This document shows, piece after piece, positions 8,640 through 17,276 of a stretch of DNA of 59,114 nucleotides. The notes under the pieces were generated by a model, which was given only the letters and a program-made list of their open reading frames with translations, was not told the DNA's origin and searched no databases. The translations under genes and the position numbers were made by a program. The stretch lies in contig JAABRE010000025.1 in NCBI GenBank assembly GCA_011391125.1, positions 1 to 59,114 on the forward strand, written 5' to 3'. This DNA is from Synechococcales cyanobacterium S06 (GTDB lineage Bacteria; Cyanobacteriota; Cyanobacteriia; Cyanobacteriales; JAABRE01). Within the stretch, counting starts at the first letter, position 1. Each line of letters opens with the position of its first letter.

Positions 8640-9221
8640 ATGTTAGCACCTTGGCGAATACCCCTATCGAAAGCCCTTCATCTGAATCGTAGTCAACCCC
8701 ATTCCCGTTATTTTCAATTAGCAACTGTGAAAAAAAATGGTTGTCCCAGTAATCGAACAGTGGTATTTAGAGGATTTTTAGATAATACTAATGATCTGAA
8801 AATTATTACGGATATTCACAGTGAAAAAATCGAGGAATTAGCAACCAAATCTTGGGGTGAAATCTGCTGGTATTTTACCAAAACTAGGGAACAATTTAGA
8901 ATTAGTGGCACAATAACTGTGATCAAAGAGGAAGAAACTAATCCCATATTAGCAAAAGCACGTCAAGAAAGTTGGCAAAATTTATCAGATGCTGCGAAAA
9001 TACAATTTGCATGGCCAGAAACAGGAGCAGATAGAAATAATAATAAAGAGTTATTTTCTCCTTCTATTCCTGATCAGAATAAACCGTTATTTAACTTTTG
9101 TTTATTGTTATTAACTCCGCAAAAAGTGGATCATTTAGAGTTAAAAGGTGAGCCACAAAACCGTTATTTATATACGTTAAATGAGGAAGAAAATTGGGTA
9201 ATAAAAGAAATCAATCCTTAA
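8640..9221 (+). CDS. PPOX-class FMN-binding protein, Alr4036 family
   Basis: The 193-residue protein matches the pyridoxamine-5-phosphate-oxidase-like split-barrel family typified by Alr4036 of Nostoc. Landmarks are an N-terminal MLAPWRIPLSKALHLNRSQP, FQLATVKKNGCPSNRTVVFRGF and later CWYFTKTREQFRISG, which together form the FMN-binding barrel. The family is likely an FMN-dependent oxidoreductase of unknown substrate. The gene is on the same strand as the glycosyltransferase and starts after a short heptamer repeat. No Shine-Dalgarno sequence is visible. Confidence 0.85.
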   Translation: MLAPWRIPLSKALHLNRSQPHSRYFQLATVKKNGCPSNRTVVFRGFLDNTNDLKIITDIHSEKIEELATKSWGEICWYFTKTREQFRISGTITVIKEEETNPILAKARQESWQNLSDAAKIQFAWPETGADRNNNKELFSPSIPDQNKPLFNFCLLLLTPQKVDHLELKGEPQNRYLYTLNEEENWVIKEINP

Positions 9222-9238
9222 TCTGGATTGAGAGGAGG

Positions 9239-9272
9239 TTATTGATGATCAAGATTACTTGATTATCAATAA
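9239..9272 (+). terminator. hairpin after the FMN-binding protein gene
   Basis: The arms ATTGATGATCAAG and CTTGATTATCAAT pair with one mismatch around a four-base loop, 18 bases after the stop codon. The following sequence is T-rich but lacks a clean T-run, so it may be a terminator or an RNA-stabilising hairpin shared with convergent cysE. Confidence 0.5.
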
Positions 9273-9341
9273 TGGGCGGCTTTATTTATTGTTATTTCAG
9301 CTAAAATGCTAAACTAAATTAAGCCTACTTATTTTAATTAA

Positions 9342-10103
9342 TTAAATTCCTGCACCTTCTAAAAATTCTTGAATTACTTTATCTTTTATACGGCAACTTT
9401 CCTGAGAATTAAATTCAGAAGAAGGTGAATCGGAAGACATGGAAAACAGGAAAGTTGGCACTTTATTTTGTTGTTCTTGTAATTCTATTACTTGTTTTTC
9501 TAAAGATTCAATTCTGTCCACTAAAGTCCTAATAACATTGGCTTCTGAGTCCGGTAAGTTGCCATGTTCTAGGGGATTGACTTTTACTCCAGAGCGATAA
9601 ACAACTCTGCCGGGTACACCAACCACGGTACAATCACTAGGGACATCACGTAAGACGACAGATCCTGCACCAATACGGACACTGTTACCAATCTGAATAT
9701 TACCTAAAACCTTGCAGCCTGCGCCAACAACCACATTTTCCCCCAAAGTGGGGTGACGTTTGCCCGTTTCTTTGCCTGTACCGCCAAGAGTGACACCCTG
9801 ATAAATTAAACAATAATCGCCGAGAATAGCAGTTTCACCAATAACAACCCCCATACCATGATCAATAAAAACACTTTGCCCAATTTGTGCTCCGGGGTGG
9901 ATTTCAATTCCTGTTAAAAAACGACCAATATGAGACAAAAAACGGGGGATAAAAGGGATTCCGAGTTGGTATAACCAATGGGAAAAACGATGCAATAAAA
10001 TGGCTTGTAGACCGGGGTAACAGAAAAGAACTTCTAGCCAATTGCGAGCAGCAGGGTCTCTTTCAAAGATAATTTTAAAGTCAGCAATTAACGAAGAGAA
10101 CAT
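9342..10103 (-). CDS. cysE: serine O-acetyltransferase
   Basis: CysE makes O-acetylserine from serine and acetyl-CoA, the first committed step of cysteine synthesis. The 253-residue protein has the short helical N-terminal region of the cyanobacterial type (RDPAARNWLEVLFCYPG) and a left-handed beta-helix with hexapeptide repeats, including the catalytic region GAQIGQSVFIDHGMGVVIGE and GGTGKETGKRHPTLGENVVVG. The last 50 residues are a coiled-coil and Ser-rich extension beyond the catalytic fold. It stands alone on the minus strand. Confidence 0.95.
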   Translation of the reverse strand: MFSSLIADFKIIFERDPAARNWLEVLFCYPGLQAILLHRFSHWLYQLGIPFIPRFLSHIGRFLTGIEIHPGAQIGQSVFIDHGMGVVIGETAILGDYCLIYQGVTLGGTGKETGKRHPTLGENVVVGAGCKVLGNIQIGNSVRIGAGSVVLRDVPSDCTVVGVPGRVVYRSGVKVNPLEHGNLPDSEANVIRTLVDRIESLEKQVIELQEQQNKVPTFLFSMSSDSPSSEFNSQESCRIKDKVIQEFLEGAGI

Positions 10104-10185
10104 GGGTTAAAAATAATTTTTGCTTAAATACGTCACTAAATATTTTATCGTTTTTAGGGCGATTAATGTGGTTAGTTAAGTTTTA

Positions 10186-10677
10186 TTATTGTTGTGATAT
10201 CCCCCCACTGACTGACAAACTATAATCGGTGGGTTTTCCCTGGTCAATTGTACCAATCCAAACTTCATATCGGCCGTTTTTCCAATCAGTTCCCTCAAAG
10301 ACTGCATTCGGATTCTTGCTAGTACCAAATTCGCAGCGAATATCATCAGATTGTGGACCACGAATTACTATCGTAGTATCACTACCTTTGGCCTCAATTT
10401 GTAATTTTAATTGGGGTAGTTTATCCTTAAGCTCAATTATCTGATCTGGGGTAGGAGAACCATAACCAATACAGGGTTTTTTTTCGCCTTTACTGTTAGG
10501 AATTGTTGACATTATAGCGAGAGAAGATAGGGAAAAATTTCCGTTGGTTCTACCGGTAACGACGGCGGTATTTTGAGTATTATTACTGCCTAAAATTAGC
10601 TTATTTTCGGCTAAAACAGGCGTTGCTACTAGAGTCACAAACAAGGTTAGTAAACGGATATATTTATTAGTTAACAT
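10186..10677 (-). CDS. secreted hypothetical protein
   Basis: The 163-residue protein starts with a clear signal peptide (positive NKYIR, hydrophobic LLTLFVTLVATPV, cleavage near VLAEN). The mature part has two Cys (CIGYG and DIRCEFG) that could pair in the periplasm and a C-terminal stretch EGTDWKNGRYEVWIGTIDQG that resembles a small beta-sandwich. I do not recognise a named domain. It lies between cysE and a Uma2 gene on the same strand, with its own upstream gap. Confidence 0.75.
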   Translation of the reverse strand: MLTNKYIRLLTLFVTLVATPVLAENKLILGSNNTQNTAVVTGRTNGNFSLSSLAIMSTIPNSKGEKKPCIGYGSPTPDQIIELKDKLPQLKLQIEAKGSDTTIVIRGPQSDDIRCEFGTSKNPNAVFEGTDWKNGRYEVWIGTIDQGKPTDYSLSVSGGISQQ

Positions 10678-10842
10678 AAATTTTAAACTCCTTCAATTAG
10701 TAGATTGTTATAATTAATTAGATTGCTTATTATTATTCTACATCTTCTTTGACTTAAGTTCCTGAAAATTGCCAAAATTAAAGGACACTTTTAAAACTGT
10801 CACAACTTCGGGAACAATTTTCAGTTAACAAATGTCGGCCAT

Positions 10843-11409
10843 TTACATTTTTAGCCAAGAGAAAATTTCTCCTAAAGTTAAGGATAATTCGGGGATAAAT
10901 TCTGGTATTGGTAATAAATCTTTTTCTGCTTCAAAATAGGCAATTTTTTGGTTAGGAAAATAGGCAAAAATTGTCTTGTCTTCGGGATCAATTAACCATC
11001 CTAATTGACAACCCTGCTCCAGACAACGGAGGATTTTTTTGATTACTTTACTGTGATTTTGCTCCGGTGAAAGAATTTCGATCATCCAATCGGGAGCGGT
11101 GGAGATTAGATTAGAAATATCTCCATTTTCATCGCGAGGAATATGCTCATAACTTAACACTACGACATCAGGAACAATGGATTTTCCCGCAAATGTACAC
11201 CTTAACTCCGGTAAGGCCAGAGCAATTTTTTGATCTTCGGTTACGTTATTAATAACATTGGTTAATTTTCCTTGTATCCGACTATGTTTTCCTTGTGGCA
11301 TGGTTTTTTGTATAATTTGGTTATCAAAATATTCACTAGCTGGCTCGGTTTCTTCAAGCTTAAGAAATTCCTCTAAACCAAGTGGTTTTTCTGCTATTAA
11401 TATTGTCAT
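10843..11409 (-). CDS. Uma2 family (DUF820) restriction-endonuclease-fold protein
   Basis: The 188-residue protein has the Uma2 pattern: LGLEEFLKLEETEPASEYFDNQIIQK, HSRIQGKL, then SIVPDVVVL and APDWMIEILSPEQNHSKVIKK. The Asp of VPDVVVL and the Glu of IEILSP are the usual PD-(D/E)xK active-site residues. Uma2 genes are expanded in cyanobacteria and their function is not known; some appear linked to mobile DNA. The gene is divergent from a small membrane protein gene, with about 47 bases between them. Confidence 0.9.
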   Translation of the reverse strand: MTILIAEKPLGLEEFLKLEETEPASEYFDNQIIQKTMPQGKHSRIQGKLTNVINNVTEDQKIALALPELRCTFAGKSIVPDVVVLSYEHIPRDENGDISNLISTAPDWMIEILSPEQNHSKVIKKILRCLEQGCQLGWLIDPEDKTIFAYFPNQKIAYFEAEKDLLPIPEFIPELSLTLGEIFSWLKM

Positions 11410-11456
11410 TTTCGCAACTCTCCTTGGGTTTTTATTTGTATAAATTAGGGTAAAAA

Positions 11457-11627
11457 ATGATTATTGTTGTATTTTTTGTATTGGGACTAATTATTTTTAT
11501 CAACTGGTTTTCTTTTGAATTTTTGGCCGTAATTCCCTTGGATATTTTTGATTATTTGGCTAATATAGGTTGGTGGTTTTTAGGGAGTTTAATCTTACTT
11601 TTTATTGCTTGGTGTTTTGATGATTAA
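11457..11627 (+). CDS. 56-residue two-helix membrane protein
   Basis: A short open frame encodes MIIVVFFVLGLIIFINWFSF, then a polar-aromatic middle with a PLDIFDYLANIGWW segment, then a second hydrophobic helix ending AWCFDD. Both halves are long enough to cross the membrane. The frame is clean, starts with ATG and lies in a gap between divergent and convergent genes, with a weak AGGG upstream. The pattern resembles small conserved cyanobacterial membrane proteins, but I cannot name a family. Confidence 0.55.
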   Translation: MIIVVFFVLGLIIFINWFSFEFLAVIPLDIFDYLANIGWWFLGSLILLFIAWCFDD

Positions 11628-11672
11628 GTGAGTAGGATGGGCATTGCCCATCTTTTCATGGTAAGTAAAAAT

Positions 11673-11957
11673 TTAACTTTCCACTTTTACCCCTTTCCAA
11701 AAAGCAATATAACCTTGAATATTTTTGGCTTTTTCTTTGGTTTCGGGATAATACCAAGCAGCATCTTTATTTTGTTGTCCATTAACAGAAATAGTGTAAT
11801 AACTTGCTACTCCTTTCCAACCACAAGTAGTATGGGTATCACTGGTTTGAAAATATTGTTTATTAATTGTTTCGGGAGGAAAATAAAAATTTCCCTCGAC
11901 TATTTGACAATTATCGCTTTCCGCCAAAATAACACCATTCCAGATTGCTTTTGCCAT
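11673..11957 (-). CDS. DUF427 domain protein
   Basis: The 94-residue protein is a single DUF427 domain: NGVILAESDNCQIVEGNFYFPPE, then a TCGWKGVASYYT segment and DAAWYYPETKEKAKNIQGYIAFW. The family folds as a small beta-barrel and its activity is not established. It is convergent with the 56-residue membrane protein gene. Length and motif order are typical. Confidence 0.93.
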   Translation of the reverse strand: MAKAIWNGVILAESDNCQIVEGNFYFPPETINKQYFQTSDTHTTCGWKGVASYYTISVNGQQNKDAAWYYPETKEKAKNIQGYIAFWKGVKVES

Positions 11958-12080
11958 GTTTATTAATGATTAACTATGTATATATCAAGTATAAACTAAA
12001 AAGAAGCTAATCTGTAGTTCAAAAACTAAAAATTATGTTATTGTAATAAGAACATAGCTAAATTTATCCTTATAAATGAA

Positions 12081-12779
12081 ATGACTTATTTAACTTCTAC
12101 CATAACTAAATCAGTAGCAAAAAATACTTTTGCTCTCCAAGAAGTCTGGAAAAATATTGATGTTAATAGTTGTCCTTATGACTATAATTTTCATATACAT
12201 ACTAAATTTTCCGATGGTAAACTAACACCGGAAAACGTAATTGAACAAGCGATTAAAATCGGTTTAAAAGGTTTAGCAATTACGGATCATCATTCTGTTA
12301 ATGGTTATTATGTGGCTCAAACTTATCTGAAAAGTAGACAAGAAAAAAACCCTGATCTTCACTTACCTTTTCTCTGGACAGGAGTAGAAATAAACGCAAT
12401 TTTAGGGGATACAAATGTACATATTCTTGGTTATGATTTTGATCCAAAACACTCACTAATTACCAAATATTTACAAGGAAATATTCCTGAAAATAACCAA
12501 GCTTTAGCGATTAATGTAATTTCGGCAATCCATGAAGCTGGGGGTTTAGCAGTATTAGCACATCCCGCTCGTTATCGTCGCATTCCCCATGAATTAATCC
12601 CCATTGCTTATGAATTAGGAATAGATGGTATCGAAGTTTATTACGCTTATAATAATCCTAATCCATGGAAACCGAGCCTAGAAATTTGTCAAAATATTAA
12701 GCAAATTACGAAAAAATATCGTCTATTTGCTACTTGTGGTACAGATACCCATGGACCGAATTTATTACTCCGTGTTTAA
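12081..12779 (+). CDS. PHP domain metal-dependent phosphoesterase
   Basis: The 232-residue protein has the four PHP metal motifs in order: FHIHTKFSDG, ITDHHSVNG, a central Glu in WTGVEINAI, and AHPARYRR with CGTDTHG near the C-terminus. This is the pattern of stand-alone PHP phosphoesterases related to the RNase AM/YciV group, which act on nucleotides or RNA ends. The first 35 residues are an extra N-terminal segment. Exact substrate is not known. A TATAGCA-ended repeat follows the stop within a few bases. Confidence 0.85.
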   Translation: MTYLTSTITKSVAKNTFALQEVWKNIDVNSCPYDYNFHIHTKFSDGKLTPENVIEQAIKIGLKGLAITDHHSVNGYYVAQTYLKSRQEKNPDLHLPFLWTGVEINAILGDTNVHILGYDFDPKHSLITKYLQGNIPENNQALAINVISAIHEAGGLAVLAHPARYRRIPHELIPIAYELGIDGIEVYYAYNNPNPWKPSLEICQNIKQITKKYRLFATCGTDTHGPNLLLRV

Positions 12780-12783
12780 CAAT

Positions 12784-12874
12784 TATAGCAGTTTCAATTA
12801 CAAAATGTTGTCCCCCTCTCCCCTAGGTTGGTGGTGGGTGAGGGTTGTATCTCATTCAATTTGAAAATGCTATA
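12784..12874. repeat. MITE-like element with TATAGCA ends, copy 1
   Basis: The element is 91 bases long with TATAGCAGTTTCAATT at the left and AATTTGAAAATGCTATA at the right as an inverted repeat, and a central CCCCTCTCCCC core. The other full copies are 22174-22280 and 41148-41254. It lies between the PHP gene and the response regulator gene, which are convergent. Confidence 0.7.
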
Positions 12875-12899
12875 ACAAACAATGGTTATTATTAAAAAA

Positions 12900-13616
12900 T
12901 TAATTGGTTAAACCATGTTTTAAAGCAAAACGTACTAATTCTGTCCTACTACTTGTACCAGTTTTATTAAATAATCTGCTCACATATTTTTCCACATTTC
13001 TAACACTGGTTTCTAATTGACTCGCAATTTCTTTATTCATTAAACCAATCGCAACTAAATCTAAAACACTTTGTTCCCTGGGAGTTAACTCAAGATGAAG
13101 ATCAGGTGCTGTTTTAAGTAAAGGAGGATTATGACCTAATAAATATTTTATTTCCTGTATTTCTTGGCTAATTTTTGCCAAATCACCACCACCAGAATTA
13201 CTCGCAATTACTGTTTCTCTTCTCACTAATAAATTCATGACAATTGCTTCCAATTCTTCGGGATCAAATGGCTTGGATAAATAAGCATCGCAACCAGAAT
13301 GATAACCTTGAATGCGATCGCTGGTCATTCCCCTAGCAGTTAAAAACACCACCGGAACACTTTTAAATCTAGCATCATCTCGTAATTGTTGCAGAAATTG
13401 ATAACCATCAATTTGGGGCATCATAATATCAGAAATAATGAGATCAGGAGTTTGATTTTGCAGTAATTCCCATGCTTCTTTGGCATTACTAGCAACCATC
13501 ACAATTAACTCCTCATTATCTTCCAAATACATTTGTACAGACTCGCGCACTCCTGGTTCATCATCCACTAATAAAACAGTATATTGTTTTAAATCTTTTT
13601 CTTCAGTAACACTCAT
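12900..13616 (-). CDS. NarL/LuxR-type response regulator, Ycf29-like
   Basis: The 238-residue protein has an N-terminal receiver domain (acidic pocket D18/D19, phospho-acceptor D63 in ISDIMMP, Lys in YLSKPFDPEEL) and a C-terminal LuxR helix-turn-helix at about 170-235 (LTPREQSVLDLVAIGLMNKEIA). The receiver with VVFLTARGMTSDRIQGYHSGCDAYLSK resembles the Ycf29 group of cyanobacteria and red-algal plastids. Its gene follows a DUF1232 gene by 15 bases on the same strand, so both are probably co-transcribed. No sensor kinase is nearby. Confidence 0.9.
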   Translation of the reverse strand: MSVTEEKDLKQYTVLLVDDEPGVRESVQMYLEDNEELIVMVASNAKEAWELLQNQTPDLIISDIMMPQIDGYQFLQQLRDDARFKSVPVVFLTARGMTSDRIQGYHSGCDAYLSKPFDPEELEAIVMNLLVRRETVIASNSGGGDLAKISQEIQEIKYLLGHNPPLLKTAPDLHLELTPREQSVLDLVAIGLMNKEIASQLETSVRNVEKYVSRLFNKTGTSSRTELVRFALKHGLTN

Positions 13617-13631
13617 TTTTTTATCCTTTTT

Positions 13632-13925
13632 TTAATCTAAAGAAATGGAATCAATATCAATAGTTTTTCCCTGATTTTGTAAATTATCTTTTGGTAATTC
13701 CGTATTTTTCTTAAAAGAATTAAACACTAATTGGGAAACTTCACTAAACAGCATCGTTAAAATAATAGCATCATCAATTTGTCCACCAATCGGGATAAAA
13801 TCAGGAGAAATATCAAGGGGACTTAATAAATAAATTAACGAACCAATAATAATCCACCAACGATATTTGGGATTACGAATTGCTTGACCATAAAGATTAT
13901 AAATCGACTTCAATGAAAATTTCAT
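13632..13925 (-). CDS. DUF1232 (YkvA-like) membrane protein
   Basis: The 97-residue protein has one DUF1232 domain: YRWWIIIGSLIYLLSPLDISPDFIPIGGQIDDAIIL, where the LSPLDxxPDxIPxxGxxDD core is diagnostic. It is predicted to be membrane-associated by the hydrophobic helix around residues 23-36. The gene is upstream of the Ycf29-like regulator in the same direction. The role of the family is not known. Confidence 0.92.
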   Translation of the reverse strand: MKFSLKSIYNLYGQAIRNPKYRWWIIIGSLIYLLSPLDISPDFIPIGGQIDDAIILTMLFSEVSQLVFNSFKKNTELPKDNLQNQGKTIDIDSISLD

Positions 13926-14135
13926 AATTAATACCTAAATTTTAATTTAATTATCACAAATTATGACAATTTGCCTTAGTGTAGATAACCGAATCTTGTA
14001 ATGAAAATAAAATCATCGTGAAACAAAGAACAAAAAGAAAATGCCCTCTTAAAAATTTTACTTTATAATTGCGATCATGCTATTATCTTAAAAACAACTA
14101 ACCTAGAAATCCGATAACAATATTTTTTAATAAAG

Positions 14136-14906
14136 ATGAAAAATATAAACACGATCTTGAATCGGTTATGGCAATTATTTCAAAGAAGACAAAGAGCCAA
14201 AAAATTAGGCTTCAAGTTTAATCGAGTATCAGATTTTAATTTACCTGACACCATAGTTTGTCTCGGTAAACAAGATAAAATCAGTATACCTTCTGAACCA
14301 GGTATGATGGGGGAATTTATCGAGGTTATTCTTGATGATTGTTATAATATTGAAAAATTAGTAAAAAAATTAGCTCGGACAAATATCAAAATTTTAGATA
14401 TCGGTAGCAATGTCGGTTTGTTTGGTATCGCAGCACGTCAAGCTTTTCCCGATGCGATCATTCATAGCTATGAACCGAATCCTAACTTAGAAAAATATCT
14501 TAAAAATCAAGCTCAAATTGCTAACTTTAAATACTATTTAGAGGCTGTCGGTATCGAAAACGGTAAAATGAACCTGATTTTTGACGAAAAAGGGGCTTCT
14601 GCGAGAACTCGTTCTTTTGTAGATGACGAAGGTAGCATACAGATGACGGCTTTTCGTCAAGTAATTGAGCGACTTGGCGGTGAAGTAGATTTCGCCAAAA
14701 TAGATTGTGAAGGGGCTGAATGGTTACTGTTTCAAGATACTCAGCCTTGGCAATCTATTAAAAATCTGGCTATGGAATATCATTTGCGCAAAAAAGATCA
14801 AACTTTAGCCAAAGTACGAGAGAATCTTCAAAATCTAGGTTTTAAAATTGATGCTGAATTAGAATATGATCAATATTATGGACTAATTTTTGCTTCCCGA
14901 AATTAA
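14136..14906 (+). CDS. FkbM family methyltransferase
   Basis: The 256-residue protein has the SAM-binding motif ILDIGSNVGLFGIAARQAFP at about 88-107, the acidic YEPNP after strand 2, and the FkbM hallmark FAKIDCEGAEWLLF near residue 190. FkbM proteins methylate hydroxyl groups of sugars or other small molecules, often for surface glycans. The N-terminal 70 residues are a basic helical extension. No glycan gene cluster surrounds it, so the substrate is open. Confidence 0.9.
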   Translation: MKNINTILNRLWQLFQRRQRAKKLGFKFNRVSDFNLPDTIVCLGKQDKISIPSEPGMMGEFIEVILDDCYNIEKLVKKLARTNIKILDIGSNVGLFGIAARQAFPDAIIHSYEPNPNLEKYLKNQAQIANFKYYLEAVGIENGKMNLIFDEKGASARTRSFVDDEGSIQMTAFRQVIERLGGEVDFAKIDCEGAEWLLFQDTQPWQSIKNLAMEYHLRKKDQTLAKVRENLQNLGFKIDAELEYDQYYGLIFASRN

Positions 14907-15029
14907 AATATCTTATTTAAAAACAATTTTATTTAAGTAAGTTATAGTAATGTAAAGAATTTAGGTTTAAATTGAGTAGCATTTGCTATGATTAGCTGTG
15001 ATTTTTGAATGGGTATATAAATTAAGATT

Positions 15030-16838
15030 ATGGCGCTAATTGTCCAAAAATTCGGTGGTACGTCCGTTGGCACTGTGGAACGAATCAAAGCAGTAGCTGA
15101 AAGGGTAAAGAAAACTGTTGCTGAAAATAATTCTGTGGTCGTTGTCGTTTCAGCCATGGGCAAAACCACTGATGGCTTGGTCAAGTTGGCACAGGAAATT
15201 TCAGCAACTCCCTGTCGTCGCGAAATGGATATGTTATTGGCCACCGGAGAGCAGGTGACCATCGCTTTGTTAAGTTTGGCGTTACAGGAAATTGACCAGC
15301 CAGCCATTTCTCTCACGGGAGCTCAGGTGGGAATTGTCACGGAAGCAGAACATAGCCGAGCGCGCATTTTAGAAATAAAAACAGATCGCCTCAATAGTCA
15401 TCTCAACGAGGGTAAAGTCGTTGTGGTGGCAGGTTTTCAGGGAATTAGTAGCCTCGATAATTTAGAAATTACCACCTTGGGACGGGGAGGTTCGGATACT
15501 TCCGCAGTTGCGTTAGCAGTGGCTTTAGGTGCTAGTAAATGCGAAATTTATACCGATGTTCCCGGAATTTTAACAACAGATCCAAGATTAGTTGAAGATG
15601 CACAATTAATGTCAGAAATCACCTCGGATGAGATGTTAGAATTAGCAAGTTTAGGGGCTAAAGTTTTGCATCCAAGAGCGGTAGAAATTGCGCGAAATTA
15701 TGGAATGCCCTTAGTGGTTTTATCCAGTTGGAGTGACGCTCAGGGTACTACTGTAGTGTCACCTACGCCTAAACCTCGTTCTTTAGTGGGATTAGAAATT
15801 ACTAAGGCTGTCGATGCTGTAGAATTTGATCTCGATCAGGCAAAAATCGCTTTATTAAGAGTACCTGATAAGCCCGGTGTAGCTGCAAGTTTATTCGGAG
15901 AAATTGCCCGTCAAAATGTCGATGTTGATCTTATTATTCAGTCGATTCATGAAGGTAATAGTAACGATATTGCTTTCACTGTCGTTAAAGGAATGTTAAA
16001 TCAAGCGGAGTCGGTTGCTGAGGCGATCGCCCCAGTTTTACGTTCAGAAAAGGCCTCCGCTCCAGAAGAAGCTGAAGTCGTTATTGAGAAAAAAGTCGCT
16101 AAAGTGGCGATCGCCGGAGCGGGAATGATTGGCCGGCCAGGGATTGCGGCTAAAATGTTTCAAACTTTGGCTAATGTTGGGGTTAATTTAGAAATGATTT
16201 CCACTTCAGAAGTGAAAGTAAGTTGTGTAATTGCCGAAACAGACTGTCAAAAGGCGATCGCTGCACTATGTGAAGCCTTTGAAATCGATTGTTCCCCCGT
16301 GCAGAATGCTCATACTGGGGTCAATGAGGGACCTCCCGTGAGGGGGGTAGCTTTAGACAAAAATCAGGCACGTTTTGCCATTAAAAACATTCCTGATCAA
16401 CCTGGTATGGCGGCTAAAATCTTCACGCAGTTGGCGGCTCAAAACATTAGCATTGACATGATCATCCAGTCGCAAAGATGCCGTTTAGTGAAGGGAGTAG
16501 CCACCCGTGACATCGCCTTCACTGTAGCACAGGGAGACGCTGGGGCAGCCCGTCAAGTATTAGAAGATTTGGCCAGCGTCATCGGTTTTGAAGAGATACT
16601 CGAAAATAGGGCAATTTCCAAAGTGAGCATTGTCGGTTCAGGAATGATCGGTCAACCAGGTGTGGCGGCTCGTTTATTTGCCGCACTTTCCGAGGAAAAA
16701 ATTAACATTCAAATGATTGCCACCTCTGAGATTAAAATTAGTTGCGTCGTGGCTGAAGATGAGGGAATTAGGGCGTTACAAGCAGTTCATAAAGCCTTCA
16801 ACTTGGCCGGTAGCGAAAAAATTGTCGTCCCCGCCTAA
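15030..16838 (+). CDS. lysC: aspartate kinase
   Basis: Aspartate kinase starts lysine, threonine and methionine synthesis by phosphorylating aspartate. The 602-residue protein has the catalytic N-terminus (VQKFGGTSVG; VVVVSAMGKTTDGL; TLGRGGSDTSAVALA) followed by four ACT domains arranged as two pairs, about 275-425 and 445-600. The two pairs resemble each other in ISTSEVKVSCVI and IATSEIKISCVV. This long four-ACT form is typical of cyanobacteria and points to feedback control by pathway amino acids. A stem-loop follows the stop. Confidence 0.97.
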   Translation: MALIVQKFGGTSVGTVERIKAVAERVKKTVAENNSVVVVVSAMGKTTDGLVKLAQEISATPCRREMDMLLATGEQVTIALLSLALQEIDQPAISLTGAQVGIVTEAEHSRARILEIKTDRLNSHLNEGKVVVVAGFQGISSLDNLEITTLGRGGSDTSAVALAVALGASKCEIYTDVPGILTTDPRLVEDAQLMSEITSDEMLELASLGAKVLHPRAVEIARNYGMPLVVLSSWSDAQGTTVVSPTPKPRSLVGLEITKAVDAVEFDLDQAKIALLRVPDKPGVAASLFGEIARQNVDVDLIIQSIHEGNSNDIAFTVVKGMLNQAESVAEAIAPVLRSEKASAPEEAEVVIEKKVAKVAIAGAGMIGRPGIAAKMFQTLANVGVNLEMISTSEVKVSCVIAETDCQKAIAALCEAFEIDCSPVQNAHTGVNEGPPVRGVALDKNQARFAIKNIPDQPGMAAKIFTQLAAQNISIDMIIQSQRCRLVKGVATRDIAFTVAQGDAGAARQVLEDLASVIGFEEILENRAISKVSIVGSGMIGQPGVAARLFAALSEEKINIQMIATSEIKISCVVAEDEGIRALQAVHKAFNLAGSEKIVVPA

Positions 16839-16858
16839 CAGGTTCGTTGTCGATAATC

Positions 16859-16891
16859 TCAGCCACAAAAAGTCTTGGATTTCGTGGCTGA
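16859..16891 (+). terminator. stem-loop after lysC
   Basis: Perfect 8-base arms TCAGCCAC and GTGGCTGA flank a 17-base loop, and outer bases (CGATAA / ATCGATAA region) extend the fold. It begins about 20 bases past the lysC stop. There is no long T-run, so termination is inferred from position. Confidence 0.5.
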
Positions 16892-16921
16892 AAGCATCGA
16901 TAACAGACGAATAACTACTAT

Positions 16922-17137
16922 TTAAGCGACTTGTAAGCGATAATTTGGCTCTAGCCAACAAAGGGGCAGAGGTTCTCCAGAAGGAAACATCAATTCAGCT
17001 TTGGGATAATCTTCGGGGTCTTGCATTTCTTCGCCACAGTGCGATCGCCCTGGGATTACTTTCAAACAAGGATCAAAGAGAACACTAGGGTTGAGAACTT
17101 CAATTAAAGCTCCACTGGGTTTGTGTTGTAAAAACAT
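16922..17137 (-). CDS. conserved cyanobacterial small protein of unknown function
   Basis: The 71-residue protein begins MFLQHKPSGALIEVLNP and ends with PLCWLEPNYRLQVA. The start at 17137 is chosen because a strong GGAGGG lies six bases upstream; an in-frame ATG 51 bases further up has no such signal. Proteins of this pattern (LIEVL..LFDPC...GR.HCGEEMQDPE) are widespread in cyanobacteria and are sometimes labelled acetyltransferase without support. I see no known catalytic motif. It is convergent with lysC. Confidence 0.75.
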   Translation of the reverse strand: MFLQHKPSGALIEVLNPSVLFDPCLKVIPGRSHCGEEMQDPEDYPKAELMFPSGEPLPLCWLEPNYRLQVA

Positions 17138-17276
17138 ACTGAACCCTCCATAGATCAATCTACTTTTGGTATAGCACAAATTAGTCATTGTGAATGTTAA
17201 ATATTGTTAAGAGAATTGGGTAGCATAATGTTAAATTATGTTAAGAATAAAACATAGTTAATGATGATTTGTAAAA

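Noticed and set aside
14942-15316. Antisense open frame opposite the lysC start
   Set aside because: It is a shadow of the conserved aspartate kinase coding sequence.
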